Assembly (NCBI GenBank): GCA_023389175.1 | Contig: JAEWEW010000352.1 | Span: forward strand, 1 to 14,886 | Length of the DNA: 14,886 nucleotides | Source: Pseudomonadota bacterium | Lineage (GTDB): Bacteria > Pseudomonadota > Gammaproteobacteria > Burkholderiales > Burkholderiaceae_E | Reading direction: 5' to 3' | Shown: positions 1 through 7,457 of the stretch, piece after piece | How positions within the stretch are numbered: the stretch's first letter is position 1 | How the letters are laid out: each line of letters begins with the position of its first letter | Position numbers and translations under genes: made by a program | The notes under the pieces: generated by a model | Told to the model about the DNA's origin: nothing | The model's database searches: none | Seen by the model: the letters and a program-made list of their open reading frames with translations, nothing else

Positions 1-52
1 GTTCAGGCCGCGACTTGCGCGCGGCCCGCCCGCGGAGTGCCCGGCTCGGGAA

Positions 53-69
53 CCGCCGCGAAGCGGCGG
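53..69 (-). terminator. Possible hairpin downstream of comF
   Basis: A perfect 7-bp stem (CCGCCGC at 53-59, GCGGCGG at 63-69) with a GAA loop lies about 70 bases past the comF stop codon on the minus strand. No T-tract follows on either strand, so intrinsic termination is doubtful and the stem may be chance in GC-rich sequence. Bases 1-136 otherwise show no gene I can support: I see no convincing start codon or conserved protein in any frame. Confidence 0.2.
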
Positions 70-136
70 CGGCCCCGTTGAAGCCCCACCGCGGCGCCGC
101 CCACGCCGCCGCCCGCGAAGCGCCGGCGCGCAGAGA

Positions 137-934
137 TCACGCCGTCCGCGCCACCACAAGGTTGACCACGCTGCGCGCCCCCGCGCCCCGCAAAGCAATC
201 GCCGCCGCCTCGAGCGTCGCGCCGGTCGTCATGACGTCGTCCACGACCGCGATGCGCAGACCCGCGACCTCCGGGTGCGCGACGAAGCCATGGTCGAGGT
301 TCGCCCGGCGCGCGACGCTCTGCAGTCTCGATTGCGGGAGGGTGTCCCGCTGACGCGAAAGCAGGGCCGGCGCGAGGCGAGCCCGCGCCGGCCGGGCGCG
401 CCGCACCAGCGCCGCTGCGACCAGGTGCGCCTGGTTGAAGCCGCGCTCCGCCAGCCGCGCCGCGGAAAGCGGCACCGGGACGATTCGGTCGACTCCTTCC
501 AGCACGTCCGCGCCTTCGGCGCGACAGGCGTCCGCAAGCAGCGCCCCGAGCGCCGGGGCGAGCCCGGTGCTGCCGCCGAACTTGAGCGCGGTGATGGCGC
601 GATCGAGCGGCGCCACGTAGTCCGCGGCCGCGACAGTGCGCGCGAAGGCGGGCGGCGCCTCCCGGCAGGTGGCGCAGCGCGTCGACGTGGTCCACGGCCG
701 CGCGCAGCCGCGGCAGCGCGGACGTCCCGCGCCCGGCAGGAAATCCCGGCAAGGGTCGCAGAGCGGCGCGTCGCCGCAGGGCGCCTCGCAGAGCAGGCAG
801 GCTCGCGGCAGCAACTGCCCGAGGAACTGCGCCGCGAGCCGGCCGCCGCCGTGAAGCGGCCGACCCGACGTCGCGCAGGAGCGCAGCCTCGCCGCCCAGG
901 CGGAGAACGCGCGAAGGGGAGGGTATGTCGGCAC
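137..934 (-). CDS. comF: ComF family phosphoribosyltransferase-like protein
   Basis: This 265-residue protein has the two-part ComF architecture. An N-terminal cysteine-rich, probably zinc-binding region has cysteines at 46, 49, 53, 59, 62, 74, 77, 87 and 90. A type I phosphoribosyltransferase domain follows, with the PRPP-loop motif VVDDVMTTGAT at 230-240 and the family motifs LKFGG (117-121) and ERGFNQ (163-168). ComF homologues take part in natural transformation, probably in cytoplasmic handling of incoming single-stranded DNA; in non-competent species the role is unclear. The start is GTG at 934, since no in-frame ATG precedes the zinc region. It overlaps the longest possible reading of the divergent methyltransferase gene by 10 bases. 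The family call is firm; an actual role in DNA uptake is inference. Confidence 0.9.
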   Translation of the reverse strand: MPTYPPLRAFSAWAARLRSCATSGRPLHGGGRLAAQFLGQLLPRACLLCEAPCGDAPLCDPCRDFLPGAGRPRCRGCARPWTTSTRCATCREAPPAFARTVAAADYVAPLDRAITALKFGGSTGLAPALGALLADACRAEGADVLEGVDRIVPVPLSAARLAERGFNQAHLVAAALVRRARPARARLAPALLSRQRDTLPQSRLQSVARRANLDHGFVAHPEVAGLRIAVVDDVMTTGATLEAAAIALRGAGARSVVNLVVARTA

Positions 935-954
935 CGGTCGATCATCCCCCGCTG

Positions 955-962
955 GCTATACT
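955..962. promoter_or_regulatory. Shared -10 region between comF and the methyltransferase gene
   Basis: TATACT at 957-962 on the plus strand is a good -10 match, and the same bases read on the minus strand give TATAGC (960-955). Transcription would start near 969 rightward, only a few bases before the ATG at 973, and near 948 leftward, about 14 bases before the comF GTG at 934. It is the only AT-rich island in this intergene. No clear -35 element was found on either side. Confidence 0.45.
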
Positions 963-972
963 GGCCGGCATC

Positions 973-1902
973 ATGCTGAAGCCGAGCGGACTAGACCGGT
1001 CGACAGTTCGGGCGCGCTTCAATGCCCATCCGGCGGCAACGGACCGTGCCGACTTCCTGCACCGCGAGGTCGAGCGGCGCATGCTGGAGCGGCTGGACCT
1101 GGTGAAGCTGGACCCGGTGAACCGGGTGCTCGACGTCGGCTGCGGACCGGGCCAGTCGCTCGCGACGCTCGCCGCGCGCTATCCGGGCGCCTGGATGATC
1201 GGCACCGACTTCGCAGAGCGCTCGCTCGCAATCGCGAACGGCTCGGCCGGTGCGGAAGGTGGCACGGGCGGCGCCTCGCCGGCGCGGCTGGTCGAAGGCG
1301 CGCGACGGCTCTTCCAGCGGCTCGGCGTCGGAAGCGGGCAACCACTGCCGGCGACGCAGCCGCTCTGGTTCGCCGCGGATGCCCATGCGCTGCCGCTTGC
1401 CGGGAACTCGATCGACATGGTCTGGTCGAATCTCGCCGCCCACTGGTTCGACGATCCGCTGGCGGCGGTGGCGGAGTGGCACCGGGTGATCCGGCCGGGC
1501 GGACTGCTGATGTTCTCGGCTTTCGGTGTGGACACGCTGAAGGAGCTGCGTCCGGCAGCGCCGGAGCCGGGCTGGCCGTCGCTGCAGGACATGCACGACT
1601 GGGGCGATGCGCTGGCCGCCACCGGTTTCGCGGATCCGGTGATGGACGTGGAGCGTCTCACGCTCACCTACGAGGATCCGGGGCGACTGGCCGACGACGC
1701 CCGCAAGCTGCTCGTGCACGATGCCTTCCCCGAGCCGGCAGCTACGGCGGCCCGGGACGAGCGCGAGGCGGCGGGCTGCCTGCGACTCTCGATCGAGCTG
1801 ATCTACGGCCACGCCTGGTGCCCGATGACGAAGCGCCGGGACGACGGTCTCGCGCCGATCCACTTCCAACCCCGCAAGAGACCCTCTGAACCGGGGCTAT
1901 AA
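973..1902 (+). CDS. bioC: BioC-like SAM-dependent methyltransferase
   Basis: This 309-residue class I methyltransferase carries the SAM-binding motif VLDVGCGPG at 52-60 and an acidic residue at the end of strand 2 (D79). Its post-motif SNLAAHWFDDP (152-162) and C-terminal YGHAWCP (278-284) resemble BioC. BioC methylates malonyl-ACP (or CoA) so that fatty acid enzymes can build the pimeloyl chain of biotin in the cytoplasm. A Gly/Ala-rich insertion (about 90-130) after strand 2 is longer than usual. I start it at ATG 973, where the family-like sequence begins (LDRSTVRARFN). ATG 925 is in frame with a purine-rich stretch just upstream but would overlap comF, and the -10 box at 957-962 lies inside that extension. 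No other biotin gene is in view, so another small-molecule methyltransferase role remains possible. Confidence 0.75.
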   Translation: MLKPSGLDRSTVRARFNAHPAATDRADFLHREVERRMLERLDLVKLDPVNRVLDVGCGPGQSLATLAARYPGAWMIGTDFAERSLAIANGSAGAEGGTGGASPARLVEGARRLFQRLGVGSGQPLPATQPLWFAADAHALPLAGNSIDMVWSNLAAHWFDDPLAAVAEWHRVIRPGGLLMFSAFGVDTLKELRPAAPEPGWPSLQDMHDWGDALAATGFADPVMDVERLTLTYEDPGRLADDARKLLVHDAFPEPAATAARDEREAAGCLRLSIELIYGHAWCPMTKRRDDGLAPIHFQPRKRPSEPGL

Positions 1903-1930
1903 TCCCCGGTTGCGATACCGGACAGTCCGG
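1889..1930 (+). promoter_or_regulatory. Putative cox operon promoter within inverted repeats
   Basis: A consensus -10 hexamer TATAAT (1898-1903) sits in the 7-base centre of a perfect 8-bp inverted repeat, AACCGGGG (1889-1896) and CCCCGGTT (1904-1911). A second repeat, CCGGAC-A-GTCCGG (1918-1930), lies just past the expected transcription start near 1910. The box overlaps the stop codon of the upstream methyltransferase gene (1900-1902). No good -35 element is visible at the usual distance, which suggests activator dependence or a weak -35. The first repeat could also act as a hairpin at the end of the upstream transcript, but no T-tract follows. Confidence 0.55.
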
Positions 1931-1974
1931 GGCCTTGAGTCGGTGACAGGTCGTTGGCAGGTGAGGATGCTTCG

Positions 1975-2469
1975 ATGGCGCTTGCGCCGCACGAGTGGAC
2001 GCTGAAACGCAACTGCTCGCTTTCGCCGTGCCAGTTCGCCTCGTTGCTAGGCTCCCTGGCGCTGGTGTCGTTGGTGGTTGCTTCGGTGTTTGCCTGGTCG
2101 GGTGCGTGGTGGATCATGCTGTTCGCGGTGGTGGAGGTGGTCGCCCTGGCGGTCACCTTTGTGGCCTATGCGCGACACGCAGGCGACTACGAACGCATCG
2201 TCGTCGGGCCCGACACGCTGGTTATCGAGTTGAATAGCGGCAGTCGGGTCCTGCGGCGGCAGACGCATCCAGCGCTTGCTCGGGTGGAGTATCCCTATCC
2301 GGACGAGATGGCGGGCGGCGATGCCCTGATCGGGCTCGCCCTCGGCGGCGAGGCAGTGGGTGTCGGGCGGTTCGTCCCGCTGCGCAGTCGGGAGAGCCTG
2401 GCGCGGGAAATCAAGGGGCGTCTGCTGGCGGCGCGTGGCGCCTCGGGTGTGATCGCCGAAGTCATTTAG
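1975..2469 (+). CDS. DUF2244 family membrane protein
   Basis: This 164-residue protein has two hydrophobic segments (about 22-42 and 46-66) joined by a very short turn, then a soluble domain of about 95 residues. That is the usual DUF2244 layout. The motif HEWTLKRNCSLSP (6-18) at the N-terminus is characteristic of family members located just upstream of coxB. Its biochemical role is unknown; constant linkage to oxidase genes suggests help in assembly or stability at the inner membrane. The start is ATG 1975, with GAGGA at 1963-1967 seven bases upstream; TTG 1954 is an in-frame but weaker alternative. It is the first gene after the putative cox promoter and ends 30 bases before coxB. The family call is good and the function is unassigned. 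Confidence 0.8.
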   Translation: MALAPHEWTLKRNCSLSPCQFASLLGSLALVSLVVASVFAWSGAWWIMLFAVVEVVALAVTFVAYARHAGDYERIVVGPDTLVIELNSGSRVLRRQTHPALARVEYPYPDEMAGGDALIGLALGGEAVGVGRFVPLRSRESLAREIKGRLLAARGASGVIAEVI

Positions 2470-2499
2470 CGGATGCGATTCGGAAATCGGGAACGAGAC

Positions 2500-3693
2500 A
2501 TGGTCGGATTGATGAAGGACAGGCTTGCCGCGGCGTACGTGGCCCTGACGGTAGCCGCATTCGGCTTGCTTCTCGCCGGCCCCGCGTGGGCGGTGGAGGA
2601 CATGCCCGGCGGACCCGGCAACAGGGCCTGGAACCTTCCCGGCAATCCGGTGACCGACATCGCCGCCGGCCAGCGCTGGATCCACGAGGTGCTGCTGTGG
2701 GTGAGCCTGATCATCTGCGTGATCGTCTTCGGCGCGATGTTCTACGCGATCTTCGCCTTCCGGAAGTCGAAGGGCGCGCGACCGGCGGACTTCCATGAGA
2801 GCACCGCGGTCGAGGTGGCCTGGACGATCGTGCCCTTCATCATCGTCGTCGGGTTGGGCGTCGCCGCGACCGGCGAGGTGATCGCGCAGAAGGACACTTC
2901 CAACCCCTACATGACGGTGAAGGCGACCGGCTACCAGTGGAAGTGGGGGTACGACTATCTCACCGGCGAGGGCGAGGGCATCGGTTTCCTGTCCAACCTG
3001 TCGACCAAGCCCGAGCAGATCAGCAACCAGGAGCCGAAGAACGTCACCTACCTGATGGAGGTGGACAATCCGCTGGTGGTGCCGGTCAACAAGAAGATCC
3101 GCGTGGTGGTCACCGCGGCCGACGTGATTCATTCCTGGGGTGTTCCCAACTTCGGGGTCAAGCAGGACGCCATCCCGGGCTTCCTGCGGGATACCTGGTT
3201 CCGGGCCGAACGGGTGGGCACCTTCCGCGGCCAGTGCTACGAGCTCTGCGGCAAGGACCACGCCTTCATGCCGATCGTGGTGGAAGTGAAGTCCCAGGAG
3301 GACTACACCGCCTGGGTCGAGGAAAAGCGCAAGGAGATGCTGGCGAAGGCCGAGGATCCGAACAAGGTGTGGGAGCAGGATGCGCTGGCTGCGCGCGGCG
3401 AGAAGGTCTACCAGGCCAACTGCGTGGCCTGCCACCAGGCCAACGGCCAGGGCGTGCCGGGTGCCTTCCCGGCGCTCGCCAAGTCACCGGTGGTGCTCGG
3501 CGACAAGGAAAAGCAGATCGACATCGTGCTGAACGGGGTGGTGAAGAACGGCACGCCGACGGCGATGGCTCCCTTCAAGCATCTCTCTGACACCGAGATC
3601 GCGGCGGTGGTCACCTATACGCGGAACAGCTGGGGCAATACCCCAGAGCAGAACCTGGTGCAGCCCAAGGAAGTTGCCTCGCAGCGCAAGTAG
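2500..3693 (+). CDS. coxB: Cytochrome c oxidase subunit II with fused cytochrome c domain
   Basis: CoxB accepts electrons from cytochrome c at its CuA centre and passes them to subunit I. The 397-residue product has a signal peptide ending near AWA (residue 31), two membrane helices (about 64-85 and 104-125) and a periplasmic cupredoxin domain. All CuA ligands are visible: H211, C246, E248 (backbone), C250, H254 and M257. A C-terminal class I cytochrome c domain adds the heme site CVACH (308-312) and a likely axial methionine M356 in the MAPF segment, so this is a caa3-like subunit II, common in Betaproteobacteria. ATG 2500 is preferred for its purine-rich leader and typical signal peptide; ATG 2473 would add nine residues. 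Covalent heme attachment needs a cytochrome c maturation system encoded elsewhere. Confidence 0.97.
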   Translation: MVGLMKDRLAAAYVALTVAAFGLLLAGPAWAVEDMPGGPGNRAWNLPGNPVTDIAAGQRWIHEVLLWVSLIICVIVFGAMFYAIFAFRKSKGARPADFHESTAVEVAWTIVPFIIVVGLGVAATGEVIAQKDTSNPYMTVKATGYQWKWGYDYLTGEGEGIGFLSNLSTKPEQISNQEPKNVTYLMEVDNPLVVPVNKKIRVVVTAADVIHSWGVPNFGVKQDAIPGFLRDTWFRAERVGTFRGQCYELCGKDHAFMPIVVEVKSQEDYTAWVEEKRKEMLAKAEDPNKVWEQDALAARGEKVYQANCVACHQANGQGVPGAFPALAKSPVVLGDKEKQIDIVLNGVVKNGTPTAMAPFKHLSDTEIAAVVTYTRNSWGNTPEQNLVQPKEVASQRK

Positions 3694-3791
3694 GTCCGGG
3701 GAAACCGGCCCGACGAACTCGGCACAGGCAGGCAGCGGAACGGAAAGCCGTCGGACGATCGGCCCGGCGGAGCAGGAACACTACGGAGTGC

Positions 3792-5390
3792 ATGATGAGC
3801 GCAGTGATCGGACAACATGACGCCCATGGACACGAGGATGCCCATGCGCACGACCATCCCCATGGATGGCGCCGGTGGCTCTTCGCCACCAACCACAAGG
3901 ACATCGGGACGATGTACCTGTGGTTCTCGCTCACGATGTTCTTCGTCGGCGGCATAAACGCGCTGCTGCTGCGCACCGAGCTGTTCCAGCCGGGGCTCCA
4001 GTTCTTCAACCCGGAGTTCTTCAATCAGCTCACCACCATGCATGGCCTGATCATGGTGTTCGGGGCCATCATGCCGGCGTTCGTGGGCTTCGCGAACTGG
4101 CAGATCCCGATGATGATCGGTGCGAGCGACATGGCGTTCGCGCGGATGAACAACTTCAGCTTCTGGCTGCTGATCCCGGCGGCCCTGATGCTGGTCATCT
4201 CGTACCTGGTTCCGGGCGGCGCCACGGCCGCGGGCTGGACAATCTACGCGCCGCTGTCGGTGCAGATGGGCCCCGGCATGGACCTGGCGATCTTCGCCCT
4301 GCACATCATGGGCGCGAGCTCCATCATGGGCTCCATCAACATCATCACCACCATCCTCAACATGCGGGCGCCGGGGATGACGCTGATGAAGATGCCGATG
4401 TTCTGCTGGACCTGGCTGATCACCGCCTACCTGCTGATCGCGGTGATGCCGGTGCTGGCCGGCGCGATCACCATGGTGCTGACCGACCGGCACTTCGGCA
4501 CCAGCTTCTTCAACGCGGCCGGCGGCGGCGACCCGGTGATGTACCAGCACATCTTCTGGTTCTTCGGGCATCCCGAGGTGTACATCATGATCCTGCCGGC
4601 GTTCGGGATCATCTCGGAGATCATCCCCACGTTCTCCCGCAAGCGCCTGTTCGGCTACAGCTCGATGGTGTATGCCACCTCGGCGATCGCGCTGCTCTCC
4701 TTCATCGTGTGGGCCCACCACATGTTCACCACCGGGATGCCGGTGGTGGGCCAGCTCTTCTTCATGTACGCGACCATGCTGATCGCGGTACCGACGGGAG
4801 TGAAGATCTTCAACTGGATCGCCACCATGTGGCGCGGCTCGATCAGCTTCGAGACGCCGATGCTGTTCGCCCTCGGGTTCATCTTCGTGTTCACCATCGG
4901 CGGGATCACCGGCGTCATCCTGGCGGTGGCGCCGCTCGACATCGTGCTGCACGACACCTATTACGTGGTGGCGCATTTCCACTACGTGCTGGTGGCGGGG
5001 TCGCTCTTCGCGCTCTTCGCGGGTGCCTACTACTGGCTTCCGAAGTGGACCGGGCACATGTACGACGAGAAGCTGGGCCAGTGGCACTTCTGGGGGTCGA
5101 TGATCACCTTCAATATCGCGTTCTTCCCGATGCACTTCCTCGGGCTCGCCGGCATGCCGCGGCGCTATGCCGACTATCCGATGCAGTTCGCCGACTTCAA
5201 CATGATGGCGACTATCGGCGCCTTCGGTTTCGGCCTCTCGCAGCTGATCTTCGTGTGGGCCGTGGTCAAGTGCATCAAGGGCGGCACCAAGGTCGCCGAG
5301 AACCCGTGGCAGGCGGCCCATGGCCTGGAGTGGACGCTGCCGTCGCCGGCGCCGTTCCACACCTTCGAGACCCCGCCGGTCCTGAAGTAG
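3792..5390 (+). CDS. coxA: Cytochrome c oxidase subunit I (aa3 type)
   Basis: This is the catalytic, proton-pumping core subunit, reducing O2 to water at the heme a3-CuB site in the inner membrane. The 532-residue protein has about twelve helices and every family A ligand: H84 and H397 (heme a), H395 (heme a3), and H260, H309 and H310 (CuB), with the cross-link tyrosine Y264 in GHPEVY. The D-channel entry D113, the glutamate E262 and the K-channel lysine K338 are all present, so it should be an A1-type pump. The adjacent arginines R457-R458 that contact the heme propionates are also conserved. The N-terminal 24 residues are His/Asp-rich before GWRRW. Two ATG codons are tandem (3792, 3795) with GGAG at 3785-3788; ATG 3795 may be the true start. 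It follows coxB by 98 bases. Confidence 0.98.
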   Translation: MMSAVIGQHDAHGHEDAHAHDHPHGWRRWLFATNHKDIGTMYLWFSLTMFFVGGINALLLRTELFQPGLQFFNPEFFNQLTTMHGLIMVFGAIMPAFVGFANWQIPMMIGASDMAFARMNNFSFWLLIPAALMLVISYLVPGGATAAGWTIYAPLSVQMGPGMDLAIFALHIMGASSIMGSINIITTILNMRAPGMTLMKMPMFCWTWLITAYLLIAVMPVLAGAITMVLTDRHFGTSFFNAAGGGDPVMYQHIFWFFGHPEVYIMILPAFGIISEIIPTFSRKRLFGYSSMVYATSAIALLSFIVWAHHMFTTGMPVVGQLFFMYATMLIAVPTGVKIFNWIATMWRGSISFETPMLFALGFIFVFTIGGITGVILAVAPLDIVLHDTYYVVAHFHYVLVAGSLFALFAGAYYWLPKWTGHMYDEKLGQWHFWGSMITFNIAFFPMHFLGLAGMPRRYADYPMQFADFNMMATIGAFGFGLSQLIFVWAVVKCIKGGTKVAENPWQAAHGLEWTLPSPAPFHTFETPPVLK

Positions 5391-5420
5391 GCGCACGGGT
5401 CCAGAGGTGAAGAACGGCCA

Positions 5421-5552
5421 ATGGAAAGGATGGGCAGCGTATCGCGCCCGGCACAGTCGGGCCGCAGCAACCTGCGGACGGCGCTGGTGCTGGCCTCGAT
5501 CGCGCTCGTCTTCTTCATCGGTGTGATCGTCAACCGGATGTTGTCCAACTAG
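5421..5552 (+). CDS. Cytochrome oxidase small assembly protein (43 residues)
   Basis: A 43-codon gene lies between coxA and ctaG. It begins at ATG 5421 with GAGGTGA at 5404-5410 ten bases upstream and ends with TAG at 5550-5552. The product has a short polar, basic N-terminus (RPAQSGRSNLR, 9-19), one hydrophobic helix (about 20-38) and a tiny tail. Basic residues before the helix predict a cytoplasmic N-terminus. Betaproteobacterial cox operons commonly carry a tiny membrane protein of this kind at this exact position, annotated as a cytochrome oxidase small assembly protein. The mechanism is not known to me; helping CtaG to reach CoxA is a guess from position. It is short enough to be missed by automatic gene callers. 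Confidence 0.75.
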   Translation: MERMGSVSRPAQSGRSNLRTALVLASIALVFFIGVIVNRMLSN

Positions 5553-5575
5553 GCAGGAGGCTCGCCCTTCACCCC

Positions 5576-6184
5576 ATGTCCGTGCAGCAGACTCCCCCTC
5601 CCCAGCAGAACCGCGTCGCGAAGCTGCGCAACCTCCCGATGCTCGCCAAGCTCGGGCTGTTCGCGGTGATGATGTTCGGTTTCGGGTGGGCGATGATTCC
5701 GCTCTACAACGTGATCTGCGAGGTCACCGGCATCAACCTGCTGACCCGGCCGGATGCCGGCGCGAAGGACTTCGCCAAGAGCACGCAGGTGGACGAGACC
5801 CGGACGGTCTCGGTCGAGTTCGACACCAATGCGCACGGACCCTGGCGCTTCAAGCCGGCCACCCGGTCGGTGGACGTTCATCCGGGGCAGCTGATCACGG
5901 TGGAGTACGAGCTGGTCAACACCTACGACCACGCCATGGCCGGGCAGGCGATTCCCAGCTATGCGCCGCAGGTGGCGGGCCGCTACTTCCGCAAGCTGGA
6001 GTGCTTCTGCTTCCAGCAGCAGTTGCTGGAAGCGCGGGAAAGCCGCCGCTTCCCGGTCGTCTTCGTGGTGGACCCGGAGCTGCCGAAGGACGTGAGCACC
6101 ATCACGCTCTCCTACACCTTCTTCGAGGTGGGCGGCAAGGTCGGAAAGGCCCCCGGCTCCGCCGCCGGCGGCGGGCGGGCATGA
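5576..6184 (+). CDS. ctaG: Cytochrome c oxidase assembly protein CtaG/Cox11 (CuB insertion)
   Basis: Cox11-type copper chaperone that delivers copper to the CuB site of subunit I. The 202-residue protein has one N-terminal membrane helix (about 22-42) ending in the family segment IPLYNVICEVTG, then a periplasmic immunoglobulin-like domain. The copper-binding CFCF motif is at 143-146 (C143, C145), and a further conserved cysteine C48 lies just after the helix. The C-terminus is a Gly/Ala-rich tail after the core domain (about 185 onward). The start ATG 5576 lies 15 bases after AGGAGG (5555-5560), a somewhat long spacing. Its TGA overlaps the ATG of the next gene as ATGA, implying translational coupling. 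This is the Cox11 family, not the unrelated CtaG of Bacillus. Confidence 0.95.
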   Translation: MSVQQTPPPQQNRVAKLRNLPMLAKLGLFAVMMFGFGWAMIPLYNVICEVTGINLLTRPDAGAKDFAKSTQVDETRTVSVEFDTNAHGPWRFKPATRSVDVHPGQLITVEYELVNTYDHAMAGQAIPSYAPQVAGRYFRKLECFCFQQQLLEARESRRFPVVFVVDPELPKDVSTITLSYTFFEVGGKVGKAPGSAAGGGRA

Positions 6185-6438
6185 TCGCGGAGCATCGTCC
6201 CGGCGGGCATGATGCGACCGGCAAGGGGGCGCGGCCGCATGTGCGGCGCGGCTCGCTGCTGCAGACGTTGAAGGCCGTCGGCTGGGGGCTGCTCGGCATC
6301 CGCGGCCGCGGCGGCCACGAGAACGACATCGCGAAGCTCAACCCGCTGCATCTGGTGCTGGTGGCGATTGCCGGCGTTGCCGCCTTCATCGGCATCCTGC
6401 TGCTGATCGTGAACTGGGCGGTGGGTGGCGGCGGCTAG
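6181..6438 (+). CDS. DUF2970 family small membrane protein
   Basis: This 85-residue protein starts at ATG 6181, sharing four bases with the end of ctaG (ATGA). The core from about residue 27 (LLQTLKAVGWGLLGIRG) through ENDIAKLNPLH to a single hydrophobic helix (about 57-80) matches the DUF2970 pattern. Members are small proteins usually found between ctaG and coxC in Betaproteobacteria. The conserved KAVxWxxxGIR and ND segments sit before the helix, probably on the cytoplasmic side given the basic residues there. The function is not established. Position and coupling to ctaG point to oxidase assembly or to a small accessory subunit. The first 25 residues are variable and may be disordered. 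Confidence 0.8.
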   Translation: MIAEHRPGGHDATGKGARPHVRRGSLLQTLKAVGWGLLGIRGRGGHENDIAKLNPLHLVLVAIAGVAAFIGILLLIVNWAVGGGG

Positions 6439-6484
6439 GCGCGGACCGACAGAAGACAGAGCAAGGTTAATCCAGGAGATCCCC

Positions 6485-7351
6485 ATGAGCGCAAGCTCGC
6501 ACACCAACACGCCTTACTACTTCGTACCCCATCCGTCCCGGTGGCCGGCTTTCGGCGCGCTGGCGCTCCTGTTGTTCGGGTTGGGCATGGCGGGCTGGGT
6601 GAACGGCGCTTCCTGGGGGCCATGGGTCTTCGCGGGCTTTGCCGTCGTGCTTATCTACACCCTCTTCAACTGGTTCCGGGACGCGGCACGGGAGTCCGAG
6701 GGCGGCCTGTACAGCACACGGGTCGACAGCGCCTTCCGCTGGAGCATGAGCTGGTTCATCTTCTCGGAGGTGATGTTCTTCGCCGCCTTCTTCGGGGCGC
6801 TCTACTACGCCCGCGCGATCTCCATGCCGTGGCTGGGCGACCTGGACCACAAGCAGTTCCTCTGGCCCGATTTCGGCGCCTCCTGGCCCAATACCGGACC
6901 GGCCGGCACCATCGAACCGTTCCAGACGATCGGCCCTTGGCCCATTCCGACCATCAACACGGCGCTGCTGCTCACCTCGGGCGTGACGCTCACCATCGCG
7001 CACCACGCGCTGAAGGCGTCGCACCGGGGCACGACGATCTTCTGGATGTTCGTCACGATCCTGCTCGGCGCGATCTTCATGGCGTTGCAGGCCTACGAGT
7101 ACATGCATGCGTACCGGGACCTGAACCTCACGCTCCGGTCGGGGATCTTCGGCTCGACGTTCTTCATGCTGACCGGCTTCCATGGATTCCACGTGACGGT
7201 CGGGGCGATCATGCTGACCGTGGTGATGATCCGGATGATGCGGGGCCACTTCACCGCGGAGAACCACTTCGCTTTCGAGGGTGCTGCCTGGTACTGGCAC
7301 TTCGTCGACGTGGTCTGGCTGCTGCTCTACGTCGTCGTCTACTGGCTGTGA
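6485..7351 (+). CDS. coxC: Cytochrome c oxidase subunit III
   Basis: CoxC is the third core subunit. It binds lipid, stabilises subunit I and sustains proton uptake through the D channel; it carries no metal. The 288-residue product has seven predicted helices and the family landmarks SEVMFF (94-99, with the conserved glutamate E95), GFHGFHV (231-237) and WHFVDVVWLLLY (271-282). The extramembrane segment between the SEVMFF helix and TINTALLL (about 112-156) is longer than in minimal homologues, as is usual for Betaproteobacteria. ATG 6485 is chosen for its strong AGGAG (6474-6478) at six-base spacing; the frame is open further upstream without a better signal. It is the last gene of the structural block and is followed by two hairpins. 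Confidence 0.97.
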   Translation: MSASSHTNTPYYFVPHPSRWPAFGALALLLFGLGMAGWVNGASWGPWVFAGFAVVLIYTLFNWFRDAARESEGGLYSTRVDSAFRWSMSWFIFSEVMFFAAFFGALYYARAISMPWLGDLDHKQFLWPDFGASWPNTGPAGTIEPFQTIGPWPIPTINTALLLTSGVTLTIAHHALKASHRGTTIFWMFVTILLGAIFMALQAYEYMHAYRDLNLTLRSGIFGSTFFMLTGFHGFHVTVGAIMLTVVMIRMMRGHFTAENHFAFEGAAWYWHFVDVVWLLLYVVVYWL

Positions 7352-7412
7352 CGGGACCTGCGGCGCGGAGCGCCCGTGGCCGGTCCGCCGCCGGGGCGTC
7401 CCGGTAGCGATT

Positions 7413-7440
7413 GCAGGCGCGCCGCAGGCCTCGCGCCTGC
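7413..7440 (+). terminator. First hairpin after coxC
   Basis: GCAGGCGCG (7413-7421) pairs perfectly with CGCGCCTGC (7432-7440) around a 10-base loop. It lies 62 bases past the coxC stop and just before a second, tighter hairpin. No T-tract follows, so it may protect the 3' end of the mRNA or assist termination rather than act alone. Confidence 0.4.
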
Positions 7441-7457
7441 CTGAAGGCGACGCGTGG

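Noticed and set aside
3..752. Minus-strand frame overlapping comF and running to the left edge
   Set aside because: It is an Ala/Arg/Gly-rich alternative phase of comF. The ComF frame has the zinc cysteines and PRPP motif.
3694..3791. Possible separate promoter or hairpin between coxB and coxA
   Set aside because: Only short GC-rich dyads and no -10-like sequence were seen; the gap is more simply an intra-operon spacer with the coxA ribosome binding site.
3615..5396. A 593-codon open frame on the minus strand opposite coxA, and a 514-codon frame on the plus strand in another phase
   Set aside because: Both are shadows of coxA caused by GC-rich third positions. Their translations are low-complexity His/Arg/Asp/Glu or Arg/His/Ala-rich, with no domain, while coxA has every catalytic residue.
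5404..5576. Possible frameshift or coxA extension instead of the small gene
   Set aside because: coxA ends at its normal C-terminus, and the small frame has its own ribosome binding site, start, helix and stop.
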